This document shows, piece after piece, positions 54,601-61,783 of a stretch of DNA of 64,000 nt. Where the stretch lies: assembly GCA_039968605.1 (NCBI GenBank), contig JBDVPM010000008.1:2470968-2534967 (forward strand), written 5' to 3'. This DNA comes from Alteripontixanthobacter sp. (GTDB lineage: Bacteria > Pseudomonadota > Alphaproteobacteria > Sphingomonadales > Sphingomonadaceae). The notes below the pieces were generated by a model. It saw only the letters and a list, made by a program, of their open reading frames with translations, was not told the origin of the DNA and made no database searches. The translations under genes were made by a program, and so were the position numbers. Each line of letters begins with the position of its first letter. The first letter of the stretch is position 1.

Positions 54601-55051
54601 CATCGTCCTTCTTGACGGCGGCTTTGCCCTTATCGGTCGGATCGTCATGTAGCCGCACAATTGGCTGACTGCCCGGGCGATCGCCTGACCGGTAAAGAGC
54701 CCATTCCCTTCCATCGGTGTAAATGAGGTTCGGCAGCCCTTTCAGCTTCGCCCATTGGGTCTTGTTGTGCGCACCCTTTAACTTCGGGGCATCGGCACCA
54801 AGGCCGGGGGCTTTTAGTTCGATGTAGCCGCAGATTAGTCCGCCGACATAGATTGCGATGTCGGGCCGAACCTTGTGTTCAGAGAGATGAGTTTCTGTCC
54901 GTGTTTCGACTGTCACTCCGTAAGTGCCGCCAGCCCCGGTGAGCAAATCAGCAACCGCTGGCTTCAATTGATCCTCGGGGGAGGCTGAGCCAGGAAGGGC
55001 AAACTTGGCCTTCAGCTTGTCAGCAAATACTTCCAGTTCACCCAAATCCAT
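51665..55051 (-). CDS. Single-chain restriction-modification enzyme (type ISP/IIG-like)
   Basis: An 1128-residue protein combining restriction and modification. A PD-(D/E)xK-type nuclease region at about 60-82 contains RPD (Asp64) and ELK (Glu78, Lys80). A helical linker follows, then a gamma-class adenine methyltransferase with motif I DPAVGTG near 361-367 and motif IV NPPY near 492-495. The C-terminal part (about 890-1075, with YTRRFWNEL, LGRKLIWLHTYAERF and VWEFEVSGLKVVQSWLGYR) resembles the type ISP target-recognition domain. The SF2 helicase of true type ISP enzymes is absent. It runs opposite to the integrase, 11 bp away. Target site cannot be predicted. Confidence 0.88.
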   Translation of the reverse strand: MDLGELEVFADKLKAKFALPGSASPEDQLKPAVADLLTGAGGTYGVTVETRTETHLSEHKVRPDIAIYVGGLICGYIELKAPGLGADAPKLKGAHNKTQWAKLKGLPNLIYTDGREWALYRSGDRPGSQPIVRLHDDPTDKGKAAVKKDDADGLERLLRDFLGWTPNVPHNPSSLAQYLAPLSRFLRSEVENALDQPGSAVKLLANEWRQFFFPDSDNGKFADAYAQTVTYAMLLARLSGADKLDPAEAAKTLDKNNGLLARTLELLGQPEARKELSVGFEMLQRSLEALNPHDFLKSKPDLWLYFYEDFLAAYDPKLRRDYGVYYTPREVVELQVRLASELLEKRFGKKLGFADDGVVFLDPAVGTGTYPVAAVKHGLEKVRSRSGPGAVAARARQMAENMHGFEILVGPYAVAHLRLTQALEGAMNADKAEDEPDEKLDKRLNIYLADTLSSPNKAPPGGLDLTHKTLTQEHEAARKVKQGGEILVCLGNPPYDRQHIDEGDTSTKRKGGWVRFGDQIEGGAKAEEQGDRPIFKDFTEPATKAGAGIHLKNLYNDYVYFWRWALWRLFEQQTCGGIVTFITASSFLGGPAFVGMREHMRREFDEIYIINLGGDLLGTRKTPNVFNIQTPVAITIGVRSGTRDTETAANVRYARVEADNRAAKLLALDALDLIDALPWEAVSHGWQDPFYPRSNAAYFFWPELTDIFPWQHSGSQFKRVWPIGENAETLGRRWKELCSASLDARKKLFKETRDRKISKSYSDFEGGDGKALATLVSADAAPAVGRYCYRSFDRQYALIDNRVGDYLRPPLIKARGEANLFFASLMTKMLGVGGAITATAELPDLDVFCGRGGKDVFPLYRDADGTDPNITGGFLEVLAMQYDASITPEDLAAYIYAALGGQSYTRRFWNELETPGPRVPLTKDGKVFANTAKLGRKLIWLHTYAERFRGGERGDQVSAGAAKIIKGVPDNTAQYPETYTFDPNRGEITIATGRIGPVSSKVWEFEVSGLKVVQSWLGYRMKNRAGKKSSPLDLIRPERWTARMSEELLELLWVLEATLAMEPDLEAQLDKIVAGPCFRATDLPTPTSDERKAPRSGPSAAGDLLGLMGVEAKECDNGSEEDSNDPEG

Positions 55052-55135
55052 TGACAGTCACCATCCTTCGCATTGATTTCTGAGGAGGTAGCAGGCTTGA
55101 ATGTTCGTGCCAGCCCCAATCAACTGTGAGCAGAT

Positions 55136-55993
55136 ATGAAACCTAAAGGTAAAATCACGGATGCTGATGCTAGCGCCAAAACCGCGTTAGAGATCATGCG
55201 CGGATGGGAATGGGGCTTCATCGACTACGATGGGAAGCTGGTGGCTTATGGCAATGCATTGAACGTTGTTGTCAGCAAGTTGGGTATGGCAGGCTTGGCA
55301 CAGCCGCACGAAGCTGTGCTTTCGCTGCTTTGTCATGGCGATCTGGTTGCGAGAGGTGACTTTCATTGGCAAAAATATGACGGTGGCTCACGGCATCGGC
55401 TTCGAAGCGCAGCTAGCATCATTATCCCTCATCAATGGATTACGATCGCGAGCATCATTGAGACTGAACGCAAACAGCTTTCAGAGGGCAAACGGGCCCT
55501 GAAGCCTTTAGACCTACCTCGTTTGGGGATGACAAAGTGTCCTGCTTATGACTGGGCTTTCAATGAGAACCGGATTGGCACTGCGTCCCGCTCGGCTGGC
55601 GATCCAGAAGTGGACGACAACAACGTCGAAGAGTGGTTCTCGGCTTGGGAAATCGAGGTGTGGCCGCGATCGATCTTCGACGGTGAATCTGAAACACCCT
55701 CAGGAGCGGTGCCGAGTCCGCTAAACAAGGGTGGCGCGCCACGCAAATGGGACTGGGATGGCGCCATGTTACATCTTGCCGCATTGGCACATCACGAGGT
55801 GGATGGCCTGCTTTGCAGCGATGGCAGAGACCCCAATCAATCGGACATTGCGGGTATCTTGCTAAGTTGGTTTATCGACAATGGCGACAAATCACCCCAA
55901 AACAGTCAGCTTCGCCACTACGGAAAGCGCTTTGTTTCAGAACTCAATGCCATAAAAATGCGGGATGCCAGTAACCCCAAGGCGAAGGGGTAA
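55136..55993 (+). CDS. Hypothetical island protein with GxPRKWDWD-type C-terminal module
   Basis: A 285-residue protein I do not recognise as a whole. The N-terminal half (RGWEWGFIDYDGKLVAYGNALNVVV, then CHGDLVARGDFHWQKY) is a possible small beta domain. Residues about 203-275 form a module, GAPRKWDWDGAMLHLAALAH, then NQSDIAGILLSWF and QLRHYGKRF. From memory this resembles short helical, probably HTH-like regions in many alphaproteobacterial accessory proteins. It is divergent from the restriction-modification gene (84 bp between starts), suggesting possible regulation of it or a separate cargo role. Confidence 0.6.
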   Translation: MKPKGKITDADASAKTALEIMRGWEWGFIDYDGKLVAYGNALNVVVSKLGMAGLAQPHEAVLSLLCHGDLVARGDFHWQKYDGGSRHRLRSAASIIIPHQWITIASIIETERKQLSEGKRALKPLDLPRLGMTKCPAYDWAFNENRIGTASRSAGDPEVDDNNVEEWFSAWEIEVWPRSIFDGESETPSGAVPSPLNKGGAPRKWDWDGAMLHLAALAHHEVDGLLCSDGRDPNQSDIAGILLSWFIDNGDKSPQNSQLRHYGKRFVSELNAIKMRDASNPKAKG

Positions 55994-56069
55994 TTGGCAG
56001 TTATTGGCCGACAAGATGTGGGAAGACGTTGAAGATCAGCCCCGTTCACAACTGAATGGAGAAATCGCA

Positions 56070-56258
56070 ATGGATACCACAAAGATTACCATCGAACCGC
56101 TTGCCTACTCTGTAAGCGAAGCTTGCCGCGTCTCGTCGCTTGGCCGCACACGGCTTTACCAGCTTATCGCTGAGGGTCGGCTGGAGGTGCGTAAGATCGG
56201 TAAGCGCACTCTTATTCCAGCCGCTTCTCTTCGCGCCCTCATCGATAGTGGGGATTGA
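56070..56258 (+). CDS. Helix-turn-helix excisionase/AlpA-like protein
   Basis: A 62-residue winged-HTH protein of the excisionase/MerR-like DNA-binding family: YSVSEACRVSSLGRTRLYQLIAEGRLEVRKIGKRTLIPAASLRALI has the helix-turn-helix (10-30) and the wing (R-KIGKRTLI). Such proteins act as directionality factors or as transcription activators of satellite-phage genes. The ATG follows an ggagaaatcgca leader; in-frame codons upstream overlap the previous gene and are unlikely. The next gene starts 25 bp later. Confidence 0.85.
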   Translation: MDTTKITIEPLAYSVSEACRVSSLGRTRLYQLIAEGRLEVRKIGKRTLIPAASLRALIDSGD

Positions 56259-56283
56259 GCGAAGACAAAGGTGGTAATGGCCA

Positions 56284-56817
56284 ATGAGTATTTCCGTTAT
56301 AAAGGAAGTCTTGAAGACCGACTTGCCGGGCACACAGAGAATGGTGTTGATCGCCCTTGCTTCGTTTTTGAGAGAGAAGGACCGATCCGTCGGCTGCTGG
56401 CCGTCGATACCCACTCTTGTCGCACGCGCGGGGTTTTCAGATCGCACCATCCAGATCTCACTCCAGAAACTGGAGGCGGCCAAACATATCACTCGCAAAG
56501 AGCGTCGAGTAACATCAACTCTCTACCAAGTCCATCCTGTCGTCGTCCCCCGAAGTAACTTCGGAGGTCGACAGCGGGATATTGAAGGTTCGAACGCGCA
56601 ATTCCCTTACGAAGGTCCTTCACCACCCCCCCGAAGTTTCTTAGGAAAAACCCCCGAAGCGGCTTCCCCCAAACAAGGAGAATCAAAAATAAAAAAAGGC
56701 GAATGTCGCCCCACTCCTGTTGATAAGCGTTCTCGTAAAGCTGATTCGGTAGCTGGTCACCTCACTCGCTCTGACGTCCCAATTCTGAGGCGGCTATTTG
56801 ATGATAGGCACCAGTGA
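56284..56817 (+). CDS. HTH_36-like (replication-initiator-type) protein
   Basis: A 177-residue protein. Residues about 12-80 form a winged-HTH of the HTH_36/DnaD-N type: TQRMVLIALASFLREK, CWPSIPTLVARAGFSDRTIQISLQKLEAAKHI and a wing with RKERRVTSTLYQV. The remainder is Pro/Ser/Lys-rich and probably disordered. HTH_36 domains are common in plasmid, phage and island replication or regulatory proteins. An aaaggtgg ribosome-binding site lies before the ATG. It may be the replication or control protein of the island; there is no helicase/primase gene beside it. Confidence 0.72.
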   Translation: MSISVIKEVLKTDLPGTQRMVLIALASFLREKDRSVGCWPSIPTLVARAGFSDRTIQISLQKLEAAKHITRKERRVTSTLYQVHPVVVPRSNFGGRQRDIEGSNAQFPYEGPSPPPRSFLGKTPEAASPKQGESKIKKGECRPTPVDKRSRKADSVAGHLTRSDVPILRRLFDDRHQ

Positions 56818-57215
56818 AGCGAATTAACCGACTTGCTGCCCAGCCCGACCGTCAGTTTCAACCATGTAAAAAAGAGCATCAAACGGCCATGAGCGTAAGC
56901 CACGCGCGCACGCGCGGAAAGATGGCTTGTCCATGACCATGTTTTGAGGTCAAATTGCCGTGAGAGCGGGATTACAGGCTTGCGGCCTCATGCTCTTGGC
57001 GTGTTTGCGGACTCGACGAAAGCGCTTCTCAATATGCCTGCCGTGGGAACCCATGTCTGCAATTGTGTTACCTTGTAGTTGCTCAGCCTAGACGCGTTCG
57101 TGGGCTTTCCGCACCGGTTCAAACAGCATGAAATTGCGTGAAGCAAATGACGTCCTTTTCACCCGAATTTTTTGTAAGTGTTGCCACGAGACGGTTTCTC
57201 GGTAAGCAGTGGAGT
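56818..57215. other. Non-coding stretch before the DUF262 operon
   Basis: About 400 bp without a convincing gene. It includes a short alternating cgcgcgcacgcgcg run near 56910 and must hold the promoter of the three-gene operon. In-frame start codons for the DUF262 gene at 57138 (GTG) and 57147 (ATG) lie in its last part. No clear -35/-10 pair, tRNA or repeat was recognised. Confidence 0.5.
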
Positions 57216-58346
57216 ATGAGTTCGACTGATATCATTGAGGGGTCCGACGCAAAGGACGTAGAGGGTTACGAGACTGATAGCGGTGAAGGATGGGGTGACT
57301 ACCCTCTCGATGCTGTATTTGTGCGCACCGAACAGCGCACTGTGTTCGATGTCGTGAAACGGATTCAGAATGATCGCTATATTCTTGATCCAGATTTTCA
57401 GCGCGTCTTCGTCTGGGCCAACGACAAGCAATCGAAGCTTATCGAGAGCTGCGTTATGCGGATTCCGTTACCAGTATTCTATGTAGCGGAAGCTCCGGAC
57501 GGTCGTATAATCGTGGTCGACGGATTGCAGCGGCTGACTACCTTCGCACGCTTTCTCGATAACCAGTTCAAGTTAACCGGTTTGACCAAGGGCGAATTGT
57601 CCGGTTCGCACGAGCTAGAAGGTCGCTATTACGACGATTTGCCGATCAACTTGCAGGAGCGCGTTAGTGATACACAGCTGACGATGTATATTCTAGACTC
57701 CAAGGCGCCGGAGCAGGCCCGCCTTGATATCTTCGAACGGGTCAACAGCGGAGCCGTTCTAACTCGTCAGCAGATGCGTAACGCTCTTTACAATGGCCCT
57801 GCTACGCAGTGGTTGAAAGCTGCCGCTGAGGGTGATGCCTTCCAAGACGCCACTGCCGGATCACTCGACAGCAAGACAATGCGTGACCGTGAAGCAATCA
57901 ACCGCTTCGTGGCCTTTTCCCTACTAGGGTGGCAGGATTACACCTCAGGCGATATGGATACGTTTCTCGCCAAGGGGTTAAAACGACTTGCTTGCATGAG
58001 CAATGATGAACGCGAGGGACTACGTGAGCGATTCGATGCGGCAATGAAACTGTCTGAGAAGCTATTCGAGCACCACGCATTCCGCAAATCGCTCTCGGCG
58101 GACGATTTCGACGGTCGGCGAAGTGTCATTAACATCTCGTTGTTTGAAGTGACTGCATTCGTTTTCGCGCAGTGGAGCGAGCAGCTCGCCGAAGACGTTG
58201 ATTATGACGCCCTTCGCGAAACGATTGAGGAACTCGTCCAGGAAGAAGTTTTTTCCCGAGCTATCACTTATTCGACGAACTCGACCCAAGCCGTGCGCAT
58301 CCGTTTTGCAATGATGGAGAGGGCGGTAACTCCGTTTGCGCTATGA
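57216..58346 (+). CDS. DUF262 (GmrS/ParB-like NTPase) protein without HNH domain
   Basis: A 376-residue protein with an N-terminal DUF262 domain. TVFDVVKRIQNDRYILDPDFQRVFVW (residues about 42-67), KLIESCVMRIPLPVFYV, and VVDGLQRLTTF near 106-116 correspond to the DGQQR NTP-hydrolysis motif of GmrS-type type IV restriction proteins, here with Leu for the first Gln. The C-terminal half is helical and lacks the DUF1524 HNH nuclease usually found in GmrSD. The ATG here is preferred over GTG/ATG codons 23-26 codons upstream because similarity starts well after it. The AAA gene starts in its stop codon. Confidence 0.82.
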   Translation: MSSTDIIEGSDAKDVEGYETDSGEGWGDYPLDAVFVRTEQRTVFDVVKRIQNDRYILDPDFQRVFVWANDKQSKLIESCVMRIPLPVFYVAEAPDGRIIVVDGLQRLTTFARFLDNQFKLTGLTKGELSGSHELEGRYYDDLPINLQERVSDTQLTMYILDSKAPEQARLDIFERVNSGAVLTRQQMRNALYNGPATQWLKAAAEGDAFQDATAGSLDSKTMRDREAINRFVAFSLLGWQDYTSGDMDTFLAKGLKRLACMSNDEREGLRERFDAAMKLSEKLFEHHAFRKSLSADDFDGRRSVINISLFEVTAFVFAQWSEQLAEDVDYDALRETIEELVQEEVFSRAITYSTNSTQAVRIRFAMMERAVTPFAL

Positions 58347-59449
58347 GTGAATTGTTGGAGGAGCTCGTGATCGAGCGCTTCAAATGTTTCGAGAACTTGC
58401 GCCTGCCGCTCAGGCCGCTCACTCTGCTCACTGGGTTCAATGCTGCAGGTAAATCGACCGCGCTGCAGCCCCTTCTTCTTCTCGCTCAGGCCGCGCGTGT
58501 GCGTTCGTGGGATATGGCGAGCGGGGAAGGCAAATTGCCTCTCAACGGTGATATCGTCCGGCTCGGATCGGCCGGCGACGTGTTCCGGACGGGCGCCAGC
58601 AGTTCTCCAGCCCTGAAGCTTGTTTTAGGCGACGAGAAGTTGTTTCTTTCTGTGACGGCGAAAGCAGGGGAAAGGGTTCTCCGACCTTGCATAGAAAGCC
58701 GCTCTTCCGGATTTGGCAAACTCGCCGAGAGGATTGAGAGACTGGTCCACATCAGCGCCGTTCGCTTGGGACCTGCCGATAGCTTTCCGATCCCCGACCG
58801 GTCTTATTCAGGTTTGGCAGATGTTGGCGTCGACGGGCGTTATGCATGCCATTGGTATCACGAACTTTCGGACGAGAAAATACGCGAAGAGGTATGTCGT
58901 CCCGATTCCAGCGGCACGACCTTTCGCCGCCAAGTAGATGCTTGGCTGGACTATCTCGCTCCCGGCGCAAATGCGAACGTCCAAGCGATATCCGAAGCCG
59001 CAGCCTTAGCTCTACGCTTCCGCCTGTCAGATATCGGTGAATGGAAGCGCCCAGCGAACGTCGGGTATGGCTTGACGTATGCATTTCCGCTGATCGTGGC
59101 CCTGCTCGCGGCACAACCGGGCGATGTGCTGAGCATTGACAGTCCGGAAGCTCATCTGCATCCGCAAGCCCAGTCGCGCATGGGAGCGATGCTGGCCAAA
59201 TTTGCTGCAGCAGGCATACAGCTTTTGGTGGAAACGCATAGCGATCATATCCTTAATGGCGTCCGCTTGGCCGTTGCGAAGCGCGTGCTAACTCCGCAAG
59301 ACACCGGTCTTACCTTTTTCGCTGGCACTAGTGAAGCAGGGCACGGTGTGTCGCTTCCGCAGATTGACTCCAAAGGGCGCATCAATGTCTGGCCCGACGG
59401 GTTCTTCGACCAAGCCGAGACCGATATTGCCGCGCTCACCGGATGGTAG
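58343..59449 (+). CDS. AAA ATPase (AAA15/DUF3696-type, OLD/ABC-like)
   Basis: A 368-residue ABC/SMC-like ATPase. Walker A is GFNAAGKST (residues 31-39); a signature-like GYGLTYAFPLIVALL lies near 238-252; Walker B is LSIDSPEAHLHP near 262-273, with the catalytic acidic residue; the H-loop is ETHSDHIL near 295-302. The C-terminal part (GRINVWPDGFFDQAETDIAAL) matches the DUF3696 end. No TOPRIM or HNH domain follows, so the nuclease activity of OLD or Gabija proteins is not present in this chain. It overlaps both neighbours (4 and 7 bp), so the three proteins are probably made together. Confidence 0.86.
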   Translation: MSELLEELVIERFKCFENLRLPLRPLTLLTGFNAAGKSTALQPLLLLAQAARVRSWDMASGEGKLPLNGDIVRLGSAGDVFRTGASSSPALKLVLGDEKLFLSVTAKAGERVLRPCIESRSSGFGKLAERIERLVHISAVRLGPADSFPIPDRSYSGLADVGVDGRYACHWYHELSDEKIREEVCRPDSSGTTFRRQVDAWLDYLAPGANANVQAISEAAALALRFRLSDIGEWKRPANVGYGLTYAFPLIVALLAAQPGDVLSIDSPEAHLHPQAQSRMGAMLAKFAAAGIQLLVETHSDHILNGVRLAVAKRVLTPQDTGLTFFAGTSEAGHGVSLPQIDSKGRINVWPDGFFDQAETDIAALTGW

Positions 59450-60408
59450 GGATGCGATGGTATGTGAACGAAGCATCGCTGCAGGGACAGTTTGGAGACG
59501 TTGAGCAGATCCGCGATACCTTCCGCGAGTTGATCAAGCTACGCGGCCGCAATCGGCAGCTAAAAAATAATCTGCATGTGACACGGATGCTACCTCAAGC
59601 ACCGGTGACACCCGATACGGACGTGCGAATGCTTGTGGCGCAGGATCGGGATTTGCGAAGCTCTTTAATGCGCTGGCTCGACAGCACCGGCCCATTTGTG
59701 GAGGATGACCGGGCAGAAGAGGCAGACGACTACTTCGAATGCCAGGGAATTGAAGTGACTGCATCCGGGCTAGGCGAAGCCGCGCGCCGGATTAAACGCG
59801 GTGAAGCCTGCAGCAGCTTCAGCTTCGCAGGCGGCGAAAACGACTTCGCACTGTCGCCATTGGAAGTCCTTCACGGACTGCCCGAAGAGCCTTTGGGTTG
59901 GTATGCTATTTGTAATTTATGGCAGATCGCGGAGCTGGAAAGTCACGCGTGTGCAGCGCAAAAGGAGGTCGCCACTTGGCAAGAGTTAACCCAATTGGCG
60001 AAGGAACGATTCCAGAATCTTGAAGTGGCCAATCTTCATCTCGACACGCGCTTGGCGCGCGAACCCTTTGAGGCGCCAATTGCCACCTCGGCTTTGGAAC
60101 TGCTAGCGCTTCTCAACGAATACGTTGGTGATCGCGCAGAGTCTGGGGACGAAGGTCCCCGTTCACGCGAGATTGTCGAACAGTTCTTCAGTGGTGAAAA
60201 CGCTCGTTTTTCCCCAGAATCCGAAACGAATCGCAAGAAGTTCAAGCAAGCAATGACGTTTGCGCGGGATGATGGCACCGAAGTTCTAGCTGACCATCAC
60301 GGGAAAATCCGTCGCCGGTTCTTCCGGATGCATTTCGAATGGCCGTTGGAAGGAGGCCGATCAAAGCTAGGCGTTTTCTACCTCGGTCCTAAACTTACTA
60401 AGGGTTGA
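59443..60408 (+). CDS. Unrecognised protein, third gene of the DUF262/AAA operon
   Basis: A 321-residue soluble protein I do not recognise. It has an N-terminal basic/helical part (RWYVNEASLQGQFGDVEQIRD, then RELIKLRGRNRQLKN), a middle section with ACAAQ and acidic helices, and a C-terminal beta-rich end HHGKIRRRFFRMHFEWPLEGG then KLGVFYLGPKL. The H-G-K-I...R-x-H-F pattern looks like a conserved catalytic or binding core. It starts inside the AAA gene (7-bp overlap); a second ATG at 59452 is also possible. By position it is the candidate effector or sensor of the operon; this is inference. Confidence 0.7.
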   Translation: MVGMRWYVNEASLQGQFGDVEQIRDTFRELIKLRGRNRQLKNNLHVTRMLPQAPVTPDTDVRMLVAQDRDLRSSLMRWLDSTGPFVEDDRAEEADDYFECQGIEVTASGLGEAARRIKRGEACSSFSFAGGENDFALSPLEVLHGLPEEPLGWYAICNLWQIAELESHACAAQKEVATWQELTQLAKERFQNLEVANLHLDTRLAREPFEAPIATSALELLALLNEYVGDRAESGDEGPRSREIVEQFFSGENARFSPESETNRKKFKQAMTFARDDGTEVLADHHGKIRRRFFRMHFEWPLEGGRSKLGVFYLGPKLTKG

Positions 60409-60698
60409 TGGCCATCGCCTGATCGAGCTAATCCGGCATCACGTCAACTCGGGTTTGGTGTGTTTCGCGACCGGTAACAGTTCGCGTTATGGGGATGATA
60501 GGCAGATCACCGATTCATTCATTGCTCGCAAGGTTCAGCTGGTCTCAAGCACGTTAGCTCAACGGTGGTATGCGGATCATTCTTGGTGCAGCCATCATGA
60601 CCGGGCCTAGCCAAAGTATTTGGGGGCTAGATTGGGGGCCACTCATCAGTTACTGAAGCAGTAAATCCTACAATTGAGCTATTTTGGGCTCCAAATTA
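60409..60698. other. Right-end intergenic region of the island
   Basis: 290 bp without a convincing gene, between the last island gene and attR. It holds ggggg-ct (60622-60627) and gggggccac (60634-60642), matching repeats beside attL. A gagctatt run followed by a short T-stretch lies near 60677 and resembles a similar gagctattct sequence beside attL near 50378. Confidence 0.6.
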
Positions 60699-60712
60699 GA
60701 TTCCCGCTACCC
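60699..60712 (+). repeat. attR core (14-bp direct repeat)
   Basis: gattcccgctaccc, identical to the 3' part of tRNA-Gly at 50307-50320. The remaining tRNA sequence is absent here, so this is an attachment-site remnant and not a second tRNA gene. Confidence 0.85.
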
Positions 60713-60849
60713 CAATCCGCCACAAGGTGAATTGGGTTATTTGTTTGGCCCTCGAGCGCCGGGCGGCCGCATCCGCTCCCTTGGCTTCCTCGCATAAAAT
60801 CGGGTGGGCGGTTGGCCTTGCGGAATGCTTCGCATTCCGAGTTCCCGCG

Positions 60850-61716
60850 TCAGGTTGTAAAGGTCCTCACCGCCATATTATCGATCAGCCGCGTGCCGCC
60901 GATGCGCGCGGCGACGAGCAGGCGCATCGGGCGGCGGACCGGCTCTTCCAGTCTCATCAAGCTCTCCGCATCGGCCAGTTCGGCATAATCGACCCGTTCG
61001 AACCCGGCCCCGGCCAGCGCATATTGCAGCGATTGCAGCACTGCGCGCACCTCCTGACCATCCTCGATCCGCGCAATTGCCTCGCGCATTTCGCGCGGCA
61101 GCGTGGCCGCCGCGGCGCGGTGTTCGGCGGAGAGATAAGCGTTGCGGCTGCTCATCGCCAAACCGTCCGCATCGCGCACCGTGGGTACTCCGACGATATC
61201 CTTTGAAGACGGACGCGTCAGGTCGAGATCTCGGGCCATGCGCCGGATCACTGCGAGTTGCTGCCAGTCTTTCTCGCCGAACAATGCCGCGTCCGGGCGA
61301 ACCTGGTTGAACAGCTTGCAAACCACGGTGGCCACCCCGTCGAAATGGCCGGGACGATCCGCGCCGCACAGATCCTCGCTCACTCCGGCCACCGCAATCG
61401 ACGTGGCAAAGCCGGCGGGATACATCGCATCTGCCGCTGGTGCCCAAAGCAGCGAAACGCCCTCAGCCTCCAGCAGCGCCGAATCCTGCTCCAGCTGGCG
61501 CGGATAGGCATCTAGGTCCTCGCCCTCGCCAAACTGGGTGGGGTTCACGAAGATCGAGGCTGCCACGCGGTCCGCATGCTTCGCCGCCTCCCGAACCAGC
61601 GTAAGATGGCCCTCGTGCAGCGCGCCCATCGTCGGCACCAGCGCCAGGGTGGCGCCGCCCCTGCGCAATTCGGTAACGGATTTTCTCAACGCCTTGAGAG
61701 TGGTGACGGTTTGCAC
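60850..61716 (-). CDS. panC: Pantothenate synthetase (pantoate-beta-alanine ligase)
   Basis: PanC condenses pantoate and beta-alanine with ATP to give pantothenate, the precursor of coenzyme A. The 288-residue protein has the nucleotide-binding [14 protein letters not shown] near 28-41 (HxGH-type), [18 protein letters not shown] near 56-73, [15 protein letters not shown] near 149-163 and SSRNAYLS near 190-197. A GTG start is used: it is preceded by a ggagg ribosome-binding site 9 nt upstream, and no ATG lies close to the conserved start. It is divergent from mipZ. Confidence 0.96.
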   Translation of the reverse strand: MQTVTTLKALRKSVTELRRGGATLALVPTMGALHEGHLTLVREAAKHADRVAASIFVNPTQFGEGEDLDAYPRQLEQDSALLEAEGVSLLWAPAADAMYPAGFATSIAVAGVSEDLCGADRPGHFDGVATVVCKLFNQVRPDAALFGEKDWQQLAVIRRMARDLDLTRPSSKDIVGVPTVRDADGLAMSSRNAYLSAEHRAAAATLPREMREAIARIEDGQEVRAVLQSLQYALAGAGFERVDYAELADAESLMRLEEPVRRPMRLLVAARIGGTRLIDNMAVRTFTT

Positions 61717-61783
61717 GGGCGCGGGGCCTCCGATAAGGAATTGTCTTGCAATGCAGGGTGTCATTAGCGCGGCGCGCGCGCAC

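Larger units (their letters stand above)
50307..60712. mobile_element. tRNA-Gly-integrated genomic island carrying restriction/defence genes (about 10.4 kb)
   Basis: Bounded by 14-bp direct repeats (attL in tRNA-Gly, attR at 60699-60712). Composition is visibly lower in GC than the flanks. Order from attL: integrase remnant, ISP/IIG-like restriction-modification enzyme (minus), unknown gene, Xis-like HTH, HTH_36-like protein, then a three-gene DUF262/AAA/unknown operon. There are no phage structural, conjugation or replication-complete genes, so it is a satellite-like or integrative defence island. The damaged integrase suggests it is now fixed unless mobilised in trans. Confidence 0.88.

Noticed and set aside
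57046-57072. GGAAC near 57048 followed about 16 nt later by a GTT, resembling an EcfG promoter before the DUF262 operon
   Set aside because: The -10 is TGTT and not CGTT at the permitted spacing, and the spacing itself is short; too weak to call.
60727-61206. Plus-strand frame between attR and panC as an island gene
   Set aside because: It is antisense to the panC C-terminus and shows no domain; panC is well supported.
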